DNA of 64,000 nucleotides, taken from NCBI GenBank assembly GCA_945868475.1, contig CAMBLM010000010.1:1-64000 (forward strand). Reading direction: 5' to 3'. The notes under the pieces were generated by a model that was given only the letters and a program-made list of their open reading frames with translations, had not been told where the DNA came from and did not search any database. Source of the DNA: an uncultured Ruminococcus sp. (GTDB taxonomy: Bacteria > Bacillota > Clostridia > Oscillospirales > Ruminococcaceae). The position numbers were made by a program, and so were the translations under genes. This document shows positions 45,572-53,956 of this stretch, one piece after another; the first letter of the stretch is position 1; every line of letters begins with the position of its first letter.

Positions 45572-45766
45572 TCGTTCTATAGACAAAGCCGACAGATAGA
45601 ATAAATCCAATCAGGTCACTGTGTGGACAAGGTCACTGCGTGGACAAGGTCACTGCGTGGACCTTGATAACGACCGCAGTAAGGCTTGCCGCCTTACAAG
45701 GGAGTTAGACGCCGAGTGGATTTATTATAGCCGAGAATTTGTCTATAGGTTGATTAGAGATTAGTA
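45559..45766. mobile_element. Large palindromic MITE-like element, copy 8, with tandem repeats
   Basis: 208 bp with ends TACTAATCTCT...and ...AGATTAGTA flanked by TAA. It shares the CTATAGACAAA/TTTGTCTATAG inner ends of the 100-bp family, but the centre is larger: AATAAATCCA/TGGATTTATT arms, three 17-bp direct repeats and a TAAGGC-GCCTTA hairpin. Its left end supplies the stop codon of the kinase gene. Confidence 0.75.
45614..45664. repeat. Three tandem 17-bp repeats
   Basis: GGTCACTG[CT]GTGGACAA repeated at 45614, 45631 and 45648; the last unit ends CCT. No spacers, so not a CRISPR. Confidence 0.9.
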
Positions 45767-45776
45767 TAAATAAGCA

Positions 45777-45808
45777 AAGCAGAGTCAGGTCTTTGGCTCT
45801 GCTTTTTT
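45777..45808 (+). terminator. Terminator after the kinase pseudogene
   Basis: AAGCAGAG (45777-45784) pairs with CTCTGCTT (45797-45804), followed by T4. Confidence 0.8.
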
Positions 45809-45823
45809 GCGTAAACAGACCTA

Positions 45824-45852
45824 TTGCTTTTTCCGAAAAAATATAGTATAAT
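45824..45852 (+). promoter_or_regulatory. Promoter of the Rrf2 gene
   Basis: TTGCTT, 17 bases, TATAAT (45847-45852). Confidence 0.65.
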
Positions 45853-45884
45853 AACCTTGGAAAATAAACGAAAGGAGAAGCCTT

Positions 45885-46322
45885 ATGCAGATATCGAGCA
45901 GATTTACGCTTGCTGTCCATATCCTCGCCTGCCTAGATAAATTCGGCGGTGAATACAAGGTCACGAGCGATTTTCTTGCAGGAAGTACGAACGTCAACCC
46001 CGTTATTGTCAGAAAAATTCTCGGTCAGCTCAAAAGCGCAGGTCTTGTTGAGATCGCAAGAGGTTCGGGCGGCGCATCGATAACACGTCCGCTTGGGGAT
46101 ATAACCTTTCTCGATATTTATAAAGCCGTCGAATGTATTGACAACGAGGGACTTTTCCATTTTCACGAAAACCCGAATGAGAACTGCCCCGTCGGACAGA
46201 ATATCCATGCCGTTCTCGATGATAAGCTTGAACGCGTGCAGAGCGCAATGGAAAAAGAGCTTGCTTCGATAACGCTTGAGGATGTAAAAAACGACCTCTC
46301 AAATATTCTGAATAAAAGCTAA
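45885..46322 (+). CDS. Rrf2-family transcription regulator
   Basis: 145 residues. Opens MQISSRFTLAVHILACLD, with the recognition region NVNPVIVRKILGQLKSAGLV and wing IARGSGGASITRPLGDIT of Rrf2 proteins. Of the three Cys that bind an iron-sulfur cluster in IscR/NsrR, only one (NCPVGQ) is in that region, so it is probably a cluster-free YwnA/CymR-like member. It probably acts on the palindromes at the next gene's promoter. Confidence 0.9.
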   Translation: MQISSRFTLAVHILACLDKFGGEYKVTSDFLAGSTNVNPVIVRKILGQLKSAGLVEIARGSGGASITRPLGDITFLDIYKAVECIDNEGLFHFHENPNENCPVGQNIHAVLDDKLERVQSAMEKELASITLEDVKNDLSNILNKS

Positions 46323-46324
46323 AA

Positions 46325-46367
46325 TTCGGACTGTTTTTGACCAAAAACGCAGTCCGAAAATTTTTTT
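46325..46367 (+). terminator. Terminator of the Rrf2 gene
   Basis: TTCGGACTG (46325-46333) pairs with CAGTCCGAA (46350-46358), followed by a T7 run. Confidence 0.88.
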
Positions 46368-46375
46368 GAAAAATT

Positions 46376-46446
46376 TTGTTGTAACTATTGACATTACAAC
46401 AAACATCTGCTATAATATAGTTGTAACAAGGATAGTTACAACTATA
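46376..46446 (+). promoter_or_regulatory. Cupin promoter flanked by two operator palindromes
   Basis: Perfect consensus TTGACA (46388-46393), 17 bases, TATAAT (46411-46416). Two palindromes share GTTGTAA...TTACAAC: TTGTTGTAA-9-TTACAACAA at 46376-46402, over the -35, and TATAGTTGTAAC-7-GTTACAACTATA at 46416-46446, over the -10 edge and start point. This is the expected layout for strong repression, most simply by the Rrf2 protein encoded just upstream. Confidence 0.85.
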
Positions 46447-46464
46447 TTAACGGAGGAATCAATT

Positions 46465-46818
46465 ATGAGTAATTACAGCAAAACAACAGTTAAACCCGAT
46501 GCAAGAACTGAGCTTCACGATATCCTTTCCCTCACGGGCGCAGAGGTCAGCATAAACAACCTCCCTGCAGGCGCAGGCGTTCCGTTCGTTCATTCGCATA
46601 AGAACAACGAGGAAATATATGCGGTAGTTTCAGGCAGAGGAAAAGCCGTTATCGATGGAGAAACCGTTGAACTTTCCGCAGGTGACTGGCTCCGTATCTC
46701 CCCTGCTGCAAAAAGACAGTTCTCCGCAGCCGAGGATTCGCCTATCACATTTTTCTGTATTCAGGTAAAGGAAAATTCGCTCGGCGGCTACACTCAGAAT
46801 GACGCTGTTGTTGAATGA
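46465..46818 (+). CDS. Cupin-domain protein
   Basis: 117 residues from the ATG at 46465 (GGAGG 8 bases upstream). One cupin barrel with metal His residues in PFVHSHKNNEEIYAVVSGRG and LSAGDWLRISPAAKRQ. Cytosolic. Tightly regulated through two palindromes, probably by the Rrf2 neighbour, so it may answer to a reactive electrophile or oxidant. Substrate unknown. Confidence 0.88.
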   Translation: MSNYSKTTVKPDARTELHDILSLTGAEVSINNLPAGAGVPFVHSHKNNEEIYAVVSGRGKAVIDGETVELSAGDWLRISPAAKRQFSAAEDSPITFFCIQVKENSLGGYTQNDAVVE

Positions 46819-46823
46819 CCGCA

Positions 46824-46871
46824 AAAAAGGCGCATTTCACATCGAACAATTGATGCGAAATGCGCCTTTTT
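46824..46871. terminator. Bidirectional terminator after the cupin gene
   Basis: AAAAAGGCGCATTTC pairs with GAAATGCGCCTTTTT, with an inner CATC/GATG. It serves the cupin gene and, on the other strand, the zinc-ribbon remnant. Confidence 0.9.
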
Positions 46872-46922
46872 ACGGCTTAATTGTTATACAAATAGTATAA
46901 ACATTGATATTTTATACCATAA

Positions 46923-47161
46923 TCACTTACTCCAATGCTTCAGCTTGGGGAGATTTGCTTCATAGTAAGCCCTTGCCTGCTCGGGTGGGAACTGCTCGCT
47001 TGAAAAATGCTCAACGAGAAAATCCACAAGCTGTTCAAGGCTCGTGTAGACGAATTTGCCGTCCGTGTAGCACCACTTGCAGTAATCCTCGTTGAAGCCG
47101 CCGTCCGTGTCCCTACCCGTTGTCGAATCATCGAGCGGCATACCGCAGCACTGGCAGATAA
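46923..47161 (-). pseudogene. Zinc-ribbon domain, 5' end cut off by a MITE-like element
   Basis: The frame reads IICQCCGMPLDDSTTG, then EDYCKWCYTDGKFVYTS and a C-terminal helix region, a known small zinc-ribbon domain with two CxxC pairs. The first CxxC lies before any usable ATG: the frame upstream enters the element at 47162 and meets TGA. The ATG at 47141 has no ribosome site and would lose the first Cys pair. In relatives this domain follows a helix-turn-helix, as does the gene on the far side of the element, so the two were probably one gene or one coupled pair. Confidence 0.75.
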
Positions 47162-47261
47162 TACTAATTTTTAATCAAAGTGTAGACAAAAAATCGGCGC
47201 AAAAGCCACATATGCGAGCTTTTGCTTGTTTTTTTGTACACTTTCGGTTTAAAAATTAGTA
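47162..47261. mobile_element. Palindromic MITE-like element, copy 6
   Basis: 100 bp with ends TACTAATTTTTAA and TTAAAAATTAGTA, flanked by TAA on both sides. Inner arms TAGACAAAAAATCGGCGC match copy 1. It separates an HTH gene from its zinc-ribbon part and supplies the HTH gene's last codon and stop. Confidence 0.9.
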
Positions 47262-47465
47262 TAAGCTGACGGGCGAGCCGAGCAACGTGTTTATCGAAAC
47301 GTCAAAAAGCTTTGAAAGAAGCTTCAGCGTTTCCGTGTTTGGCTGAGTTTCGCCCGTTTCCCAGCGTGATACAGCCTGACGGGTGACGAACACCTTTTCC
47401 GCAAGCTCAGCCTGCGACATTCCGTTTTTCGTGCGAAGCTGTGCAATGATATCCTTTGTTTCCAT
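47256..47465 (-). CDS. XRE-family helix-turn-helix protein, truncated by an element
   Basis: 69 residues from the ATG at 47465. A complete HTH: IIAQLRTKNGMSQAELAEKV, VTRQAVSRWETGETQPNTET, LKLLSKLFDVSINTLLGS. It ends PVSLY-stop, where the Tyr and stop are element sequence. DNA binding should survive; the downstream zinc ribbon is cut off. Confidence 0.8.
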   Translation of the reverse strand: METKDIIAQLRTKNGMSQAELAEKVFVTRQAVSRWETGETQPNTETLKLLSKLFDVSINTLLGSPVSLY

Positions 47466-47620
47466 AAATGAATTATCCTTTCCGATGTCAGATTTGTTTC
47501 TGTTCAAATAATACCACGGCTTGGACGGAAAAGCAAGCAACTGTCTGTTGCACCTAAACGTGCATATACAAAAGCGGCGGCTCTCTTTTTAATTTCGCTT
47601 ATTTTCGGTTTTTCACTCAT

Positions 47621-48085
47621 TTATTTTTCTCCGAAATAATTTTTTTCAAGATACTGCTCGGGAAAATGATAGCTTTTATATCCCGATAATTCACCGCTCT
47701 CAAACGCCTGCTTTTTCAGCTCATAGCCGACTTTCCAATTATCGGAGTAAAAATTCAGCATTTCAAGCAGGCGGCTGTCGGATATCACAGTCGGGCAGGG
47801 GCTTTTGATGTTTCTGAAACGCTCCCCGGGAAAATATTCGCCGCAGGTGAGCAAAAAGCTCAGATGCTTCGTGAGGATAATATAAGCCGCATCGTCAAAA
47901 TCATTGCCGCACCTTTTCAGCCCCTCGGAAAGAGCGTAGGTCTTTGTGAGTATCACGCCGCTCTCCTCATCCAATACACCCGTTAAAAGGTTCAGGTTCT
48001 GATAAGATAAAAAATCGTCCTTTTGAGGTTTTACTTTTTTTATTATTCTTTTGCGGAGCTTGTCATCGAGAAGTATCCATTTCAT
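47621..48085 (-). CDS. Hypothetical protein
   Basis: About 154 residues from the ATG at 48085 (AAGGTG 6 bases upstream, inside the end of the LOG gene; the two overlap by 23 bases). Soluble and helical, with KKVKPQKDDFLSYQNLNLLT near the start and an aromatic C terminus (YKSYHFPEQYLEKNYFGE). I do not recognise the family. Coupled to the LOG gene. Confidence 0.7.
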   Translation of the reverse strand: MKWILLDDKLRKRIIKKVKPQKDDFLSYQNLNLLTGVLDEESGVILTKTYALSEGLKRCGNDFDDAAYIILTKHLSFLLTCGEYFPGERFRNIKSPCPTVISDSRLLEMLNFYSDNWKVGYELKKQAFESGELSGYKSYHFPEQYLEKNYFGEK

Positions 48086-48629
48086 TTTTAGCACCTTGAC
48101 CTTTCAGTATCTTTTTAATTTCGTTCAAATCTTCCGCAAAGTAAATGCCCTCCTGCCGCTCTTTGGAGGAAAGACCGCTTTCAATCATACGGTCCAGAAG
48201 CTCTTTCAGGCTGTTGTAATATCCGTTCAAATTGTAAAGAATACACGGTGCGGAAAGCTGTTTGAGCGACACCTTTGACATTATCTCGGAAATTTCTTCA
48301 AGCGTTCCCGTGCCGCCCGGAAATGCGATGAAAGCCTCTCCAAGCTCTGTCATCTTCGCCTTTCGCTCGGACATATCTTTCGTGACGATCAGCTTTGTAA
48401 CGCGGTCGTATTCAAAACCTGCATCGATGAAAAACTGCGGCTCTACGCCCGTTACCGTTCCGCCTGCGTCAAGAACGCTCTCCGCCAAAATCCCCATAAG
48501 CCCCGACTTTGAGCCGCCGTAAACGAGCGAATTTCCACTTTCGCCTATCCATTTTCCAAGCTCTCTTGCGGCGTTTGCGAATGACTTGTCATTGCCCTCG
48601 CTCGCTCCGAGATATACGGTTATGTTCAC
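48063..48629 (-). CDS. LOG-family (TIGR00730) nucleotide phosphoribohydrolase-like protein
   Basis: 188 residues. Rossmann-like fold with YLGASEGND, LVYGGSKSGLMGILAESVL and the active-site motif PGGTGTLEEISE. LOG proteins split ribose 5-phosphate from adenine nucleotides or cytokinin-like nucleotides; many bacterial members have an unproved role. AT-rich DNA upstream separates it from the divergent MCP gene. Confidence 0.9.
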   Translation of the reverse strand: MNITVYLGASEGNDKSFANAARELGKWIGESGNSLVYGGSKSGLMGILAESVLDAGGTVTGVEPQFFIDAGFEYDRVTKLIVTKDMSERKAKMTELGEAFIAFPGGTGTLEEISEIMSKVSLKQLSAPCILYNLNGYYNSLKELLDRMIESGLSSKERQEGIYFAEDLNEIKKILKGQGAKNEMDTSR

Positions 48630-48710
48630 AGTACCGCCCCCTTTTTAATGAAAAATTTTTTACATTATATCATATCAGCAAAAAATTGTAAACCATTGCT
48701 TTCCGAATCA

Positions 48711-48739
48711 TTGACATTTTAAAAAAATCATTGTATAAT
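48711..48739 (+). promoter_or_regulatory. Promoter of the MCP gene
   Basis: TTGACA, 17 bases, TATAAT: a perfect consensus sigma-A promoter, about 75 bases before the ATG. Confidence 0.85.
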
Positions 48740-48814
48740 AAAGTCGCAAAAACTGTTTTTTCGTATTTTATTTGCATTATTTTTACAGAAAAATATTCGG
48801 AGGTAACATTGTTT

Positions 48815-50854
48815 ATGACTATCACGAAAAAAATCAGTATAATGGCTGCTGCTTGCACCGTCATTGCTTCCATAGCCGTCGGCACACTCGCCAATTTTAA
48901 CGCAAATACCGCCCTTACCGAGGACAACAACAAGATAATGGTCACTGCCGAGAGCAGCATAAGCTCCAATATCAACGCATATCTGGACAAGATCGAACAG
49001 TCGGTCGATACCCTTGCCGAGGTCGCAGTAACCAACCTTGACGACTTCAATTCATTCAAGACAAGCAGTGCTTATGTCAATGAATACACCGAAAGCATCG
49101 AATCTCTCCTTCTAAGCTCCGCAAGCAACACAGACGGCGCTATATGCGCTTACATAAGATACAACCCCGATTTTACCGAGCCGACCTCGGGTCTGTTTCT
49201 TACCCGAAACAGCACCGAAGAAGCTTTCCAGAGCGTTACTCCGACCGACTTCAGCACCTTTGACAAGACCGATCTTGCCCATGTCGGCTGGTATTACACT
49301 CCCGTAAACAACGGCGAACCTACTTGGATGAACCCCTACCTCAATGAAAACGTCGGCATCTATATGATCTCCTACGTTGTTCCGCTTTTCCATGACAACG
49401 TAAATGTCGGTGTCATAGGTATGGATATCGACTTTACAATGGTAGAAAACCTTGCCGAAAGCAATACATCTTATAACACTGCAATGCCTATCATCGCAGA
49501 CGGCAGCAACAATGTTATGTACGGCAAGGATATGGAATTCGGCACAAGCCTTGAAAATTATTCCGCTTCGCTCACCGATAAACTTACGGAAGCCTCTGTT
49601 TCCGACCCGATCGTATGCAAAATAAACGGTATTGACAGAGATGTTGTTTTCAGCACACTCGACAACGGAATGAAGCTTATCTATACCGTTGAATCCTCCG
49701 AACTTTCACAGCAGACTGTCCACATGGTAATGATGATGCTCATCGCAATAATATTCGTTGCAGTCGTTACAGCCGCAGTTGCTGTCTTCGTATCCGTAAA
49801 AATGACCCGTTCGCTCCGCGATATCAACCGTGCCGCTCAGAAAGTTGCCGCAGGCGAGCTTGACGTTACCGTTAAAGCTACCTCAAAAGACGATATCGGC
49901 GTTCTTGCGAACAGCATCAGTCAGACCACCGACCAGCTCCGAAATTATTCGGGATATATCAGCGAGCTTTCCGATGTCCTCAATAAGATCGCAGACGGCA
50001 ATCTCGATATAAACCTTACAATGGAATATAAGGGCGAATTTGAAAAGCTCAAAAACGCACTTGAAAATATCACAGCCTCCCTCAACTCCACGCTCGTCAA
50101 TATCAACGATGCCGCAGATCAGGTTTCGGGCAGCGCAGATCAGGTTTCAAGCGGCGCACAGGCACTTGCACAGGGTTCGACCGAGCAGGCAGGTGCTATC
50201 GAACAGCTCGTTGCAACTATCGATGAAATGTCCGACCAGATAAAGACCAACGCCGAGCAGGCTGAACAGGTCAGCGCAAGTATGGATAAGATCGGCGAAG
50301 AAGCTAACCTCAGCAACGAGCGTATGAACACTATGCTCAACGCTATGAAAGATATCACCGATAATACCGACCGCATCAGTGCTATCATCAAAACTATCGA
50401 GGATATCGCATTCCAGACAAATATCCTCGCCCTCAATGCAGCAGTCGAAGCTGCCCGTGCAGGTGAAGCAGGCAAGGGCTTCGCAGTTGTAGCCGATGAA
50501 GTAAGAAACCTCGCATCGCGCTCCGCCGAAGCTTCGCAGAATACCTCCGCCCTTATCAGCAGAACAATGGAAGCCGTAGAAAACGGCTCGCAGATAGCAA
50601 ATCGGACCGCTGAATCGCTCCATACAGTTGTAACGAATATCGGCGAGATAATAACATCTATCGACGATATCGCGAACAGCTCGCGCGACCAGTCCGAAGC
50701 TATCACCCGTGTAAATACCTCGGTTGAACAGCTCTCCGTGGTAACGCAGAACAACTCCGCATCTTCCGAAGAAAGTGCAGCCGCCGCAGAGGAACTCGCA
50801 GGTCAGGCAAATACACTGAAACAGCTCACGGGAAAATTCACTTTGAAAGAATAA
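48815..50854 (+). CDS. Methyl-accepting chemotaxis protein
   Basis: 679 residues from the ATG at 48815 (GGAGG upstream). Membrane helix near residues 8-25, a dCache-like extracytoplasmic sensor to about 300 (with [19 protein letters not shown]), a second helix ([20 protein letters not shown]), HAMP, then a long coiled-coil signalling domain with the conserved tip [20 protein letters not shown]. No chemotaxis or flagellar genes are nearby, so it is a lone receptor. Confidence 0.95.
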   Translation: MTITKKISIMAAACTVIASIAVGTLANFNANTALTEDNNKIMVTAESSISSNINAYLDKIEQSVDTLAEVAVTNLDDFNSFKTSSAYVNEYTESIESLLLSSASNTDGAICAYIRYNPDFTEPTSGLFLTRNSTEEAFQSVTPTDFSTFDKTDLAHVGWYYTPVNNGEPTWMNPYLNENVGIYMISYVVPLFHDNVNVGVIGMDIDFTMVENLAESNTSYNTAMPIIADGSNNVMYGKDMEFGTSLENYSASLTDKLTEASVSDPIVCKINGIDRDVVFSTLDNGMKLIYTVESSELSQQTVHMVMMMLIAIIFVAVVTAAVAVFVSVKMTRSLRDINRAAQKVAAGELDVTVKATSKDDIGVLANSISQTTDQLRNYSGYISELSDVLNKIADGNLDINLTMEYKGEFEKLKNALENITASLNSTLVNINDAADQVSGSADQVSSGAQALAQGSTEQAGAIEQLVATIDEMSDQIKTNAEQAEQVSASMDKIGEEANLSNERMNTMLNAMKDITDNTDRISAIIKTIEDIAFQTNILALNAAVEAARAGEAGKGFAVVADEVRNLASRSAEASQNTSALISRTMEAVENGSQIANRTAESLHTVVTNIGEIITSIDDIANSSRDQSEAITRVNTSVEQLSVVTQNNSASSEESAAAAEELAGQANTLKQLTGKFTLKE

Positions 50855-50872
50855 GATATTATACTATAAAAT

Positions 50873-51010
50873 AAGCCGCCCCTGCGTGTAATACTAAGCA
50901 CCAATAAAACTATAGACAAAAAATCGTCGCATAATCCACATATGCAAGATTATGCTCGATTTTTTGTATAGTTTTTAATTGGTTTTTAGTATAAAATGCA
51001 GGGGCGGCTT
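50873..51010 (+). terminator. MCP terminator whose loop holds a MITE-like element
   Basis: AAGCCGCCCCTGC (50873-50885) and GCAGGGGCGGCTT (50998-51010) are perfect 13-bp arms, now 112 bases apart because element copy 7 lies in the loop. Without it the loop would be about 9 bases. The whole can still fold as one long double hairpin. Confidence 0.85.
50892..50991. mobile_element. Palindromic MITE-like element, copy 7
   Basis: 100 bp from TACTAAGCACC to GGTTTTTAGTA, flanked by TAA on both sides. The inner arms match copies 1 and 6. It lies in the loop of the terminator of the MCP gene. Confidence 0.9.
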
Positions 51011-51023
51011 TGTACTGTTTTGA

Positions 51024-52391
51024 TTAACCGACCGCTTTTTCTTCGTGTTCACTCTCACGGAGTCCAAGCTCATCAACAATTTTGCTCTCGTCAGTAAGTC
51101 CTATGTAGTATGCCGTCAATCCGCTTACCTCGTTCGATACCTTATCATAAAGATATTCCCCCGTGCCAATATCGGAACAGGTGTACATTATCTCGTTCGG
51201 GAGCTTTTCCGCAACATAGTCAAGTGCTTTGCCGTCAATGCCGAAATATTCGTCCTCCATATAAAGATCGGGTGCACCGAATGTATGCAGAATCTCGTGC
51301 GCATAAACCGCAGGACAGTTCACCAAGCCGCTGTCTATGTTGTAAAGATACACGACCTCATAAGGATAGTCCATACCCTCGTACCAGTTCCGTGTGCAGG
51401 TCACGGCTTCGGTGTTTTCATCGGTATTCAGAATGAAAAAGAATATCAGATTGTCCGCATCATACTTTTTCATTATCGAATCGGTGTCGATACTCTCATC
51501 AATGAAACCACAGACGTCTGTATCAGTGTAATTCCAGTCCGTCATATCATCATCGAACGATACACTGTAGAAAAGGTCATCGTTCTCCTGAAAATCGGTG
51601 ATGAATTCTGCCGACTCTCCATAGTCCGCAACTGTCTGCTCGATGAAATCCGCCGCAATTCCCATATAGTTATTGATATTGTCGATAGCCGCAAGGTCAG
51701 TTTCAGACTCAAAATTCCACGAATAGTTCGGGTCATCTCCGAAAATGCTGACAATAACCGTCCTGCCGCAGGGCGTTTCTGCCGAACCGTGAACAAATTT
51801 CGCCGCCTTGCCCGAATCATCGGAAACCGCAGTTTCAGCGGCATTTACGACAGTATCAGCTGTGTCGGGAACTATCAGAACCGCAAGCGTCAGTATGACA
51901 GCCGCTATAATAACGCCCGATATAATTTTAATCTTCATATAATATCGCTCTTTTCGGAAATCAAGCTTTGTTCTTCTTTCATATTCCTCTATCAGAATCG
52001 GCTGAATAAGCGGGTATGTCCATTCTGTCGGAAGCTCATCAAACAGAACGACCTGCTCCATTTCGCTGTGCAATTCGTCTGCGAACTCCGTTATATCCGC
52101 AAAATAAAGCATACCGTAGGTTTCCTCACCCGAGGAATTTACCCTGTTTTTGCCCGTTACCGAGTAAACACATATCGGCTCTATCGTGAATTTAAGTGCA
52201 CCTGTTTCCTCACGCAGTTCACGTTTTGCCGTTTCATCAATCAACTCTCCGACCTCTCTGTGTCCGCCCGGAATTTCGTATGTTTCCCGTTCCTTATGCT
52301 TGCAGAACACCCATTTGCCGCCCGACTTTGCAATTATAACAGCAAATTTCAGCAGAGCGTCATCGACTTTCTTATAAAATTTTACTTTCAT
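51024..52391 (-). CDS. Nudix hydrolase fused to a membrane metzincin-like protein
   Basis: 455 residues in one frame. Residues 1-145 are a Nudix domain with a full Nudix box at 42-64 (GGHREVGELIDETAKRELRE then ETG). A membrane helix follows (about 153-171), then an extracytoplasmic domain with HEILHTFGAPD (365-375), the HExxHxxGxxD zinc motif, and EIMYT about 30 residues later as a possible Met-turn, as in metzincins. The Met before the helix (MKIKIISGV) has only a weak ribosome site, so the second part could also start there. A cytosolic hydrolase joined to an outside protease is odd. Confidence 0.82.
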   Translation of the reverse strand: MKVKFYKKVDDALLKFAVIIAKSGGKWVFCKHKERETYEIPGGHREVGELIDETAKRELREETGALKFTIEPICVYSVTGKNRVNSSGEETYGMLYFADITEFADELHSEMEQVVLFDELPTEWTYPLIQPILIEEYERRTKLDFRKERYYMKIKIISGVIIAAVILTLAVLIVPDTADTVVNAAETAVSDDSGKAAKFVHGSAETPCGRTVIVSIFGDDPNYSWNFESETDLAAIDNINNYMGIAADFIEQTVADYGESAEFITDFQENDDLFYSVSFDDDMTDWNYTDTDVCGFIDESIDTDSIMKKYDADNLIFFFILNTDENTEAVTCTRNWYEGMDYPYEVVYLYNIDSGLVNCPAVYAHEILHTFGAPDLYMEDEYFGIDGKALDYVAEKLPNEIMYTCSDIGTGEYLYDKVSNEVSGLTAYYIGLTDESKIVDELGLRESEHEEKAVG

Positions 52392-52400
52392 AGCCGACCC

Positions 52401-53123
52401 TCACTCTCCACCGAAAAGCATCTGCGCAATATGCCGCCCGTCAACGTTTCCCATTTTCAGCCCGTCAAGGCAGTAATGACAGTAGCAGACCACAGTGTCC
52501 GTCTTGTAACGACTGCAATATTCCTCCATTATCCGCTTCTGCTCTTCCTCAGTGTGAGGTTGAAAAAGTCCCTCGATGTTCTGTGCATAGTGTTTCGGTG
52601 CTAATTTAGGATTTCTCGGAAGCTCCGTCATATAAAGCGTTGCTCCGCAGAAGTCCGTTTCAAGATGATTTTTCTCGTTTTCGATGTATTCAATGTTCAT
52701 TTTGGAGAGCAAACTGCGCACTGCCGCCTGCTCTTTCGGGCGGTCTTTCGACCTCCAGCAGTCCTGAACAGTCACTTTCAAACCCGAATAATCGGGAAAA
52801 ACGAACTGCCCGTCCCCGTCGATAAGCTCCCATATCGAGTGAACATTTTCAACGTGAAAATACTCCTCGGCAATGTTCGTGCAGTTGTGGCATATAGACC
52901 ATATCTCGTCCTCGGGCGAAAAGTTCTTCATGTGCGGAAGTGCTTTCCAAGCGTCCCTCAGCTCGCCCTCGGGCATTTTTCCCTCGTAAAATTTAACTTT
53001 CCAGGACGGCGTACAGCACCGTATTATCTCGATATCGCCGCACTCGGTAATGTAATTTTGTATCTTCCTGCTCAGCTGCGGAAAACGCGAGGTGAACATA
53101 CAGCTTGCTATGTAGTATTTCAT
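52401..53123 (-). CDS. HdrB-like CCG-type Cys-rich protein
   Basis: About 240 residues from the ATG at 53123 (GGAG upstream). Two sets of Cys recall the CCG domain of heterodisulfide reductase subunit B: IIRCCTPSWK with ICHNCTNI, then DCWRSKDRP, DFCGATLYM and CYCHYCLDGLKMG. Such proteins bind iron-sulfur clusters or zinc. No redox partner is next to it. It lies 9 bases upstream of the Nudix-zincin gene, so they may form an operon. Confidence 0.7.
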   Translation of the reverse strand: MKYYIASCMFTSRFPQLSRKIQNYITECGDIEIIRCCTPSWKVKFYEGKMPEGELRDAWKALPHMKNFSPEDEIWSICHNCTNIAEEYFHVENVHSIWELIDGDGQFVFPDYSGLKVTVQDCWRSKDRPKEQAAVRSLLSKMNIEYIENEKNHLETDFCGATLYMTELPRNPKLAPKHYAQNIEGLFQPHTEEEQKRIMEEYCSRYKTDTVVCYCHYCLDGLKMGNVDGRHIAQMLFGGE

Positions 53124-53254
53124 AAAAAATATCTCCATTTTGTTTAAGGTCAAAATGTTTTGCAGGTCTGTTCACCTGCTCGGTAAATTGGAATTTGTGG
53201 GTAAGTTAAAAGTAAATATAAGGTTGTATTGTTTAATGAAAACAGATAAATATA

Positions 53255-53806
53255 TTATTTATTAGAACAAGAGTATATAACCGGGAAATTATATATATCA
53301 TCAAAATATATGACAACTTTTTCTCCCTCATTAATCTTTGAAAAATCTTTTCTATCACAACATATGTTTTCATATATATTTTCGTTGATTTCGACTGTGC
53401 AAAAGTAATACTTGCAGACAGTTTGAGATAATGTATATTTATGCTTGTATGTGCCTAATTCAACAGTATTCTCATAAGGCATAAATACACGTCCTCTGCC
53501 TGAAACTCTGGCACAGCGAACAGTTTTTTCTTTGACGATTCCATAGCAAGCATATAAATTTTTTTGTTTAAAGGATTCAATTGTCATTGGTAAACATAAA
53601 AATACAAAAAACAATATAAATAAAAGTGGAACTTCTTTTTCTGTTACCCAATAATAAGGAATAGATATAATCATTATTATTGATAATATAGAAAAACTGA
53701 TTTTAAATGATTTTTTTCCACTTTTCTTGTATAGCATTTTTATTTCAGTTTCTGGTAATTCTTCTTTATCTACAATAGCCTTAAAATTTGTTTCATAGAG
53801 TTTCAT
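53255..53806 (-). CDS. Hypothetical membrane protein with two helices
   Basis: 183 residues. A cytosolic start, two adjacent membrane helices (FSILSIIMIISIPYYW, LLFILFFVFLCLPMTI), then a beta-rich C-terminal domain with a CC pair, a layout like DUF3592-type proteins. Function unknown. Confidence 0.7.
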   Translation of the reverse strand: MKLYETNFKAIVDKEELPETEIKMLYKKSGKKSFKISFSILSIIMIISIPYYWVTEKEVPLLFILFFVFLCLPMTIESFKQKNLYACYGIVKEKTVRCARVSGRGRVFMPYENTVELGTYKHKYTLSQTVCKYYFCTVEINENIYENICCDRKDFSKINEGEKVVIYFDDIYNFPVIYSCSNK

Positions 53807-53911
53807 ATTTATTACTCCTAAAAAATCTTAAGCATATTAAATTCCGATTTTTCGGGCAAATTTCCCACCTGTTTGCTTAATTATACCACATCAGTTTTCA
53901 AATGTAAACAA

Positions 53912-53938
53912 AAACAGTCAAGTTTTAGCTTGACCGTT
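53912..53938 (-). terminator. Terminator of the acetyltransferase gene
   Basis: GTCAAG (53917-53922) pairs with CTTGAC, extended by AACA/CGTT, with a T run on the minus strand. Confidence 0.75.
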
Positions 53939-53956
53939 CTCAAAATATTTGAATTT

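Noticed and set aside
45614-45664. CRISPR-like array
   Set aside because: Only three 17-bp units directly adjacent, with no spacers and no cas genes in the window.
51045-52604. 519-codon plus-strand ORF
   Set aside because: Longer than the minus-strand gene, but the minus strand holds clear Nudix and HExxH motifs and good ribosome sites. The plus frame has none.
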